Origin: Dugong dugon | Lineage: Eukaryota > Chordata > Mammalia > Sirenia > Dugongidae | Direction: 5' to 3' | Length of the DNA: 64,000 bases | NCBI GenBank assembly: GCA_030035585.1 | Contig: CM057462.1 | Location: forward strand, 94,013,234-94,077,233 | Shown here: positions 62,534 to 64,000 of the stretch, piece after piece | Position numbering within the stretch: position 1 is the first letter of the stretch | How the letters are laid out: each line of letters begins with the position of its first letter | Translations under genes and position numbers: made by a program | The notes under the pieces: model-generated | Seen by the model: the letters and a program-made list of their open reading frames with translations, nothing else | The model's database searches: none | What the model was told of the DNA's origin: nothing

Positions 62534-63479
62534 CAGATTTCATTCCCTTAGCCAAACTCAATCCCATGACCGTGAACAACAGTAAAGGCGAGAAAGTCTG
62601 TATGCCCACCAGAAAGAGAAATGTGGATATTGGTGAGCACTAGCCATCTCTGTCACAGAAGTAAATTAATGCCGCAATAGCAAAGATAGACGGCAAATAT
62701 AAGGGAAGTAAGAACTCTAATTTTAACTATAATTACACTTCAATTAAAAAAAAGAAAAAGAAAGGAGAGTGTACATATTCTAAGATTTAAAAGCAAGCAG
62801 GCTTTCCCTGAAGGAATGCAGGTATCACAACACAGTCTTAACTATTGCAAAGGTACTATCCCATGGAACAAAAGGGGCGAGGACTGCAGCCCAGGCAGTG
62901 AGACCGGATTGAAATACCTATGGCCATTCTATGCAGTTAGAGATGAGTCCCTAGTTGAGCCCACCCCCTTTTCATTTACCCATCACCACCTATATCAAGC
63001 TTCCATAACGGACATCTTTTTGAGTGGGCCTAAAATGTAACACTTCAGTTTTTCTTTCTTATTGTAAAAGTAATATTCACTCCTTCTAGAAAGTTTGAAA
63101 AATACAGAAAGACACAAATAAAAATATCATTTATAGTCATGCAGTTGGGTTATTTTCAAAAAGGTCTCTGATAGGGAGATTGAAGGAAGAAGGGGCGAGG
63201 TCCCCAAATCAGCCTCCCTCAGCCCTTACCAGACATTTCCATGGCCCTGTCCTTCTCTTCCTGGAAAGCTACGTGTCTAAGATAACCACTAACACAAGGC
63301 ATCCAATCAAACGGAGCTAAGGCAAAACTCTCCAGGAAGTTCTCCTCGCCCTTTGAGAGATTTCCCAGTCTCTACGTAAGGGTCTTCTCTAATAGAAAAG
63401 AGTTGAATACAGAGATCTTTTGGTACAGTATGTTCTGAATCATATGAAAGGGGAGGATAGAGATTAGTACGACTTGAAC

Positions 63480-63630
63480 ATCTGTTTTATGACAGACAAG
63501 CCTAGGTGCTTTACGAATTTAATCTCACATTTCATCTTCACAACAATCATGTGAGACAGATATCATAATCAGTTTTACAGAGGAGAAAACTAAGGCACAG
63601 AGAGGTTAGTTAACTTGTCCAAGATTACAA
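63480..63630 (-). repeat. MIR
   Basis: TTTAATCTCACATTTCATC ... GAGGAGAAAACTAAGGCACA. Confidence 0.8.
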
Positions 63631-63707
63631 AGTCTAAAAGTAAACAATTCTTTGTTTTTAATCACTCCCCTCCACCTCCTCTAAGTTCCAGATATTATGG
63701 GGAAGAT

Positions 63708-64000
63708 TTTTGGTTGTTATTAGTTGCCATTAAGTTGGCTGTGACTCTTGGGGACCTTATGTATAGCAGAACGAAATGTTGCCCAATTCTATGCCATTTT
63801 CATGATCTTTGGTATGTTTGAGTCCATTATTGTGGCTTTATGCCAATCCATCCCGTTGAAGGTTTCCCTTGTTTTTGCTGACCCTCTACTTTACCAAACA
63901 TGATGTCTTTTTCTAGCAATTGGTCTTTCCTGATGGTATGTCCAAAGTAAGCAAGCCAAAATCTTGTCATCCTTCCTTCTAAGGAGCATTCTCGTATATG
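63708..64000 (-). mobile_element. RTE LINE 3' end running off the window
   Basis: GGTTGTTATTAGTTGCCATT then GCAGAACGAAATGTTGCCC and TTTACCAAACATGATGTC. Diverged antisense RTE, truncated by the window edge. Confidence 0.85.

Larger units (their letters stand above)
47214..64000. other. Intergenic region downstream of AK4
   Basis: No protein-coding exon is recognised. In human the next gene in this direction is DNAJC6, from recall of the map, and no exon of it is seen here. 50770-51360, 51370-51850, 54600-55000, 55180-56000, 56820-58020 and 62540-63470 hold nothing I can name. Confidence 0.7.

Noticed and set aside
47214..64000. Search for DNAJC6 first exons downstream of AK4
   Set aside because: No reading matches the parts of DNAJC6 I know and no CpG-rich promoter is visible; the gene probably starts beyond the window.

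Overview
This is vertebrate nuclear DNA from a placental mammal, very probably a paenungulate afrotherian and most likely an elephant. The organism call rests on the repeats. There are about 20 copies of a tRNA-headed SINE of the AfroSINE type, several copies of a second, tRNA-Gly-headed SINE, and RTE-type LINEs whose 3' tail both SINEs share. The species is inferred, not proven.

Only one protein-coding gene is visible: AK4 (adenylate kinase 4, mitochondrial matrix), on the + strand. Four coding exons lie at 6507-6626, 35804-35976, 39705-39823 and 41237-41351. All have AG/GT borders and compatible phases, and together they give residues 49-223 of a 223-residue protein. The first coding exon (P-loop, residues 1-48) and the promoter lie left of the window. 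A long 3' UTR probably runs to a poly(A) signal at 47188. The introns total about 34 kb within the window, the largest being 29.2 kb.

Layout: 1-6506 is AK4 intron with nested repeats, including an L1-like insertion at 993-2003. 6627-35803 is the large intron. It holds a near-full-length decayed RTE LINE (about 11609-14802), an internally deleted RTE derivative (22720-23146), many SINEs, a GT microsatellite and an L1-like insertion with a perfect 15-bp target duplication (34158-34955). 35977-41236 covers the two short introns. 41352 to about 47213 is a 3' UTR free of young SINE and LINE insertions. 47214-64000 is intergenic. It contains an intron-bearing tRNA-Leu(CAA)-like gene (51860-51965) abutted by a SINE, an ERVL-type LTR with a tRNA-Leu primer-binding site (about 56005-56766), a hAT MITE (58471-58728), two MaLR-type LTRs (49490-49901 and 61104-61623) and an RTE fragment split by the second LTR.

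I see no bacterial-style operon, CRISPR array or new protein system. The most interesting content is mobile-element biology. There is a visible series from RTE LINE to internally deleted RTE to tRNA-headed SINE with the same tail. A modular L1-like 3' end carries an internal poly(A). A tRNA-Leu locus has its nearest Pol III terminator at the far end of an adjoining SINE.
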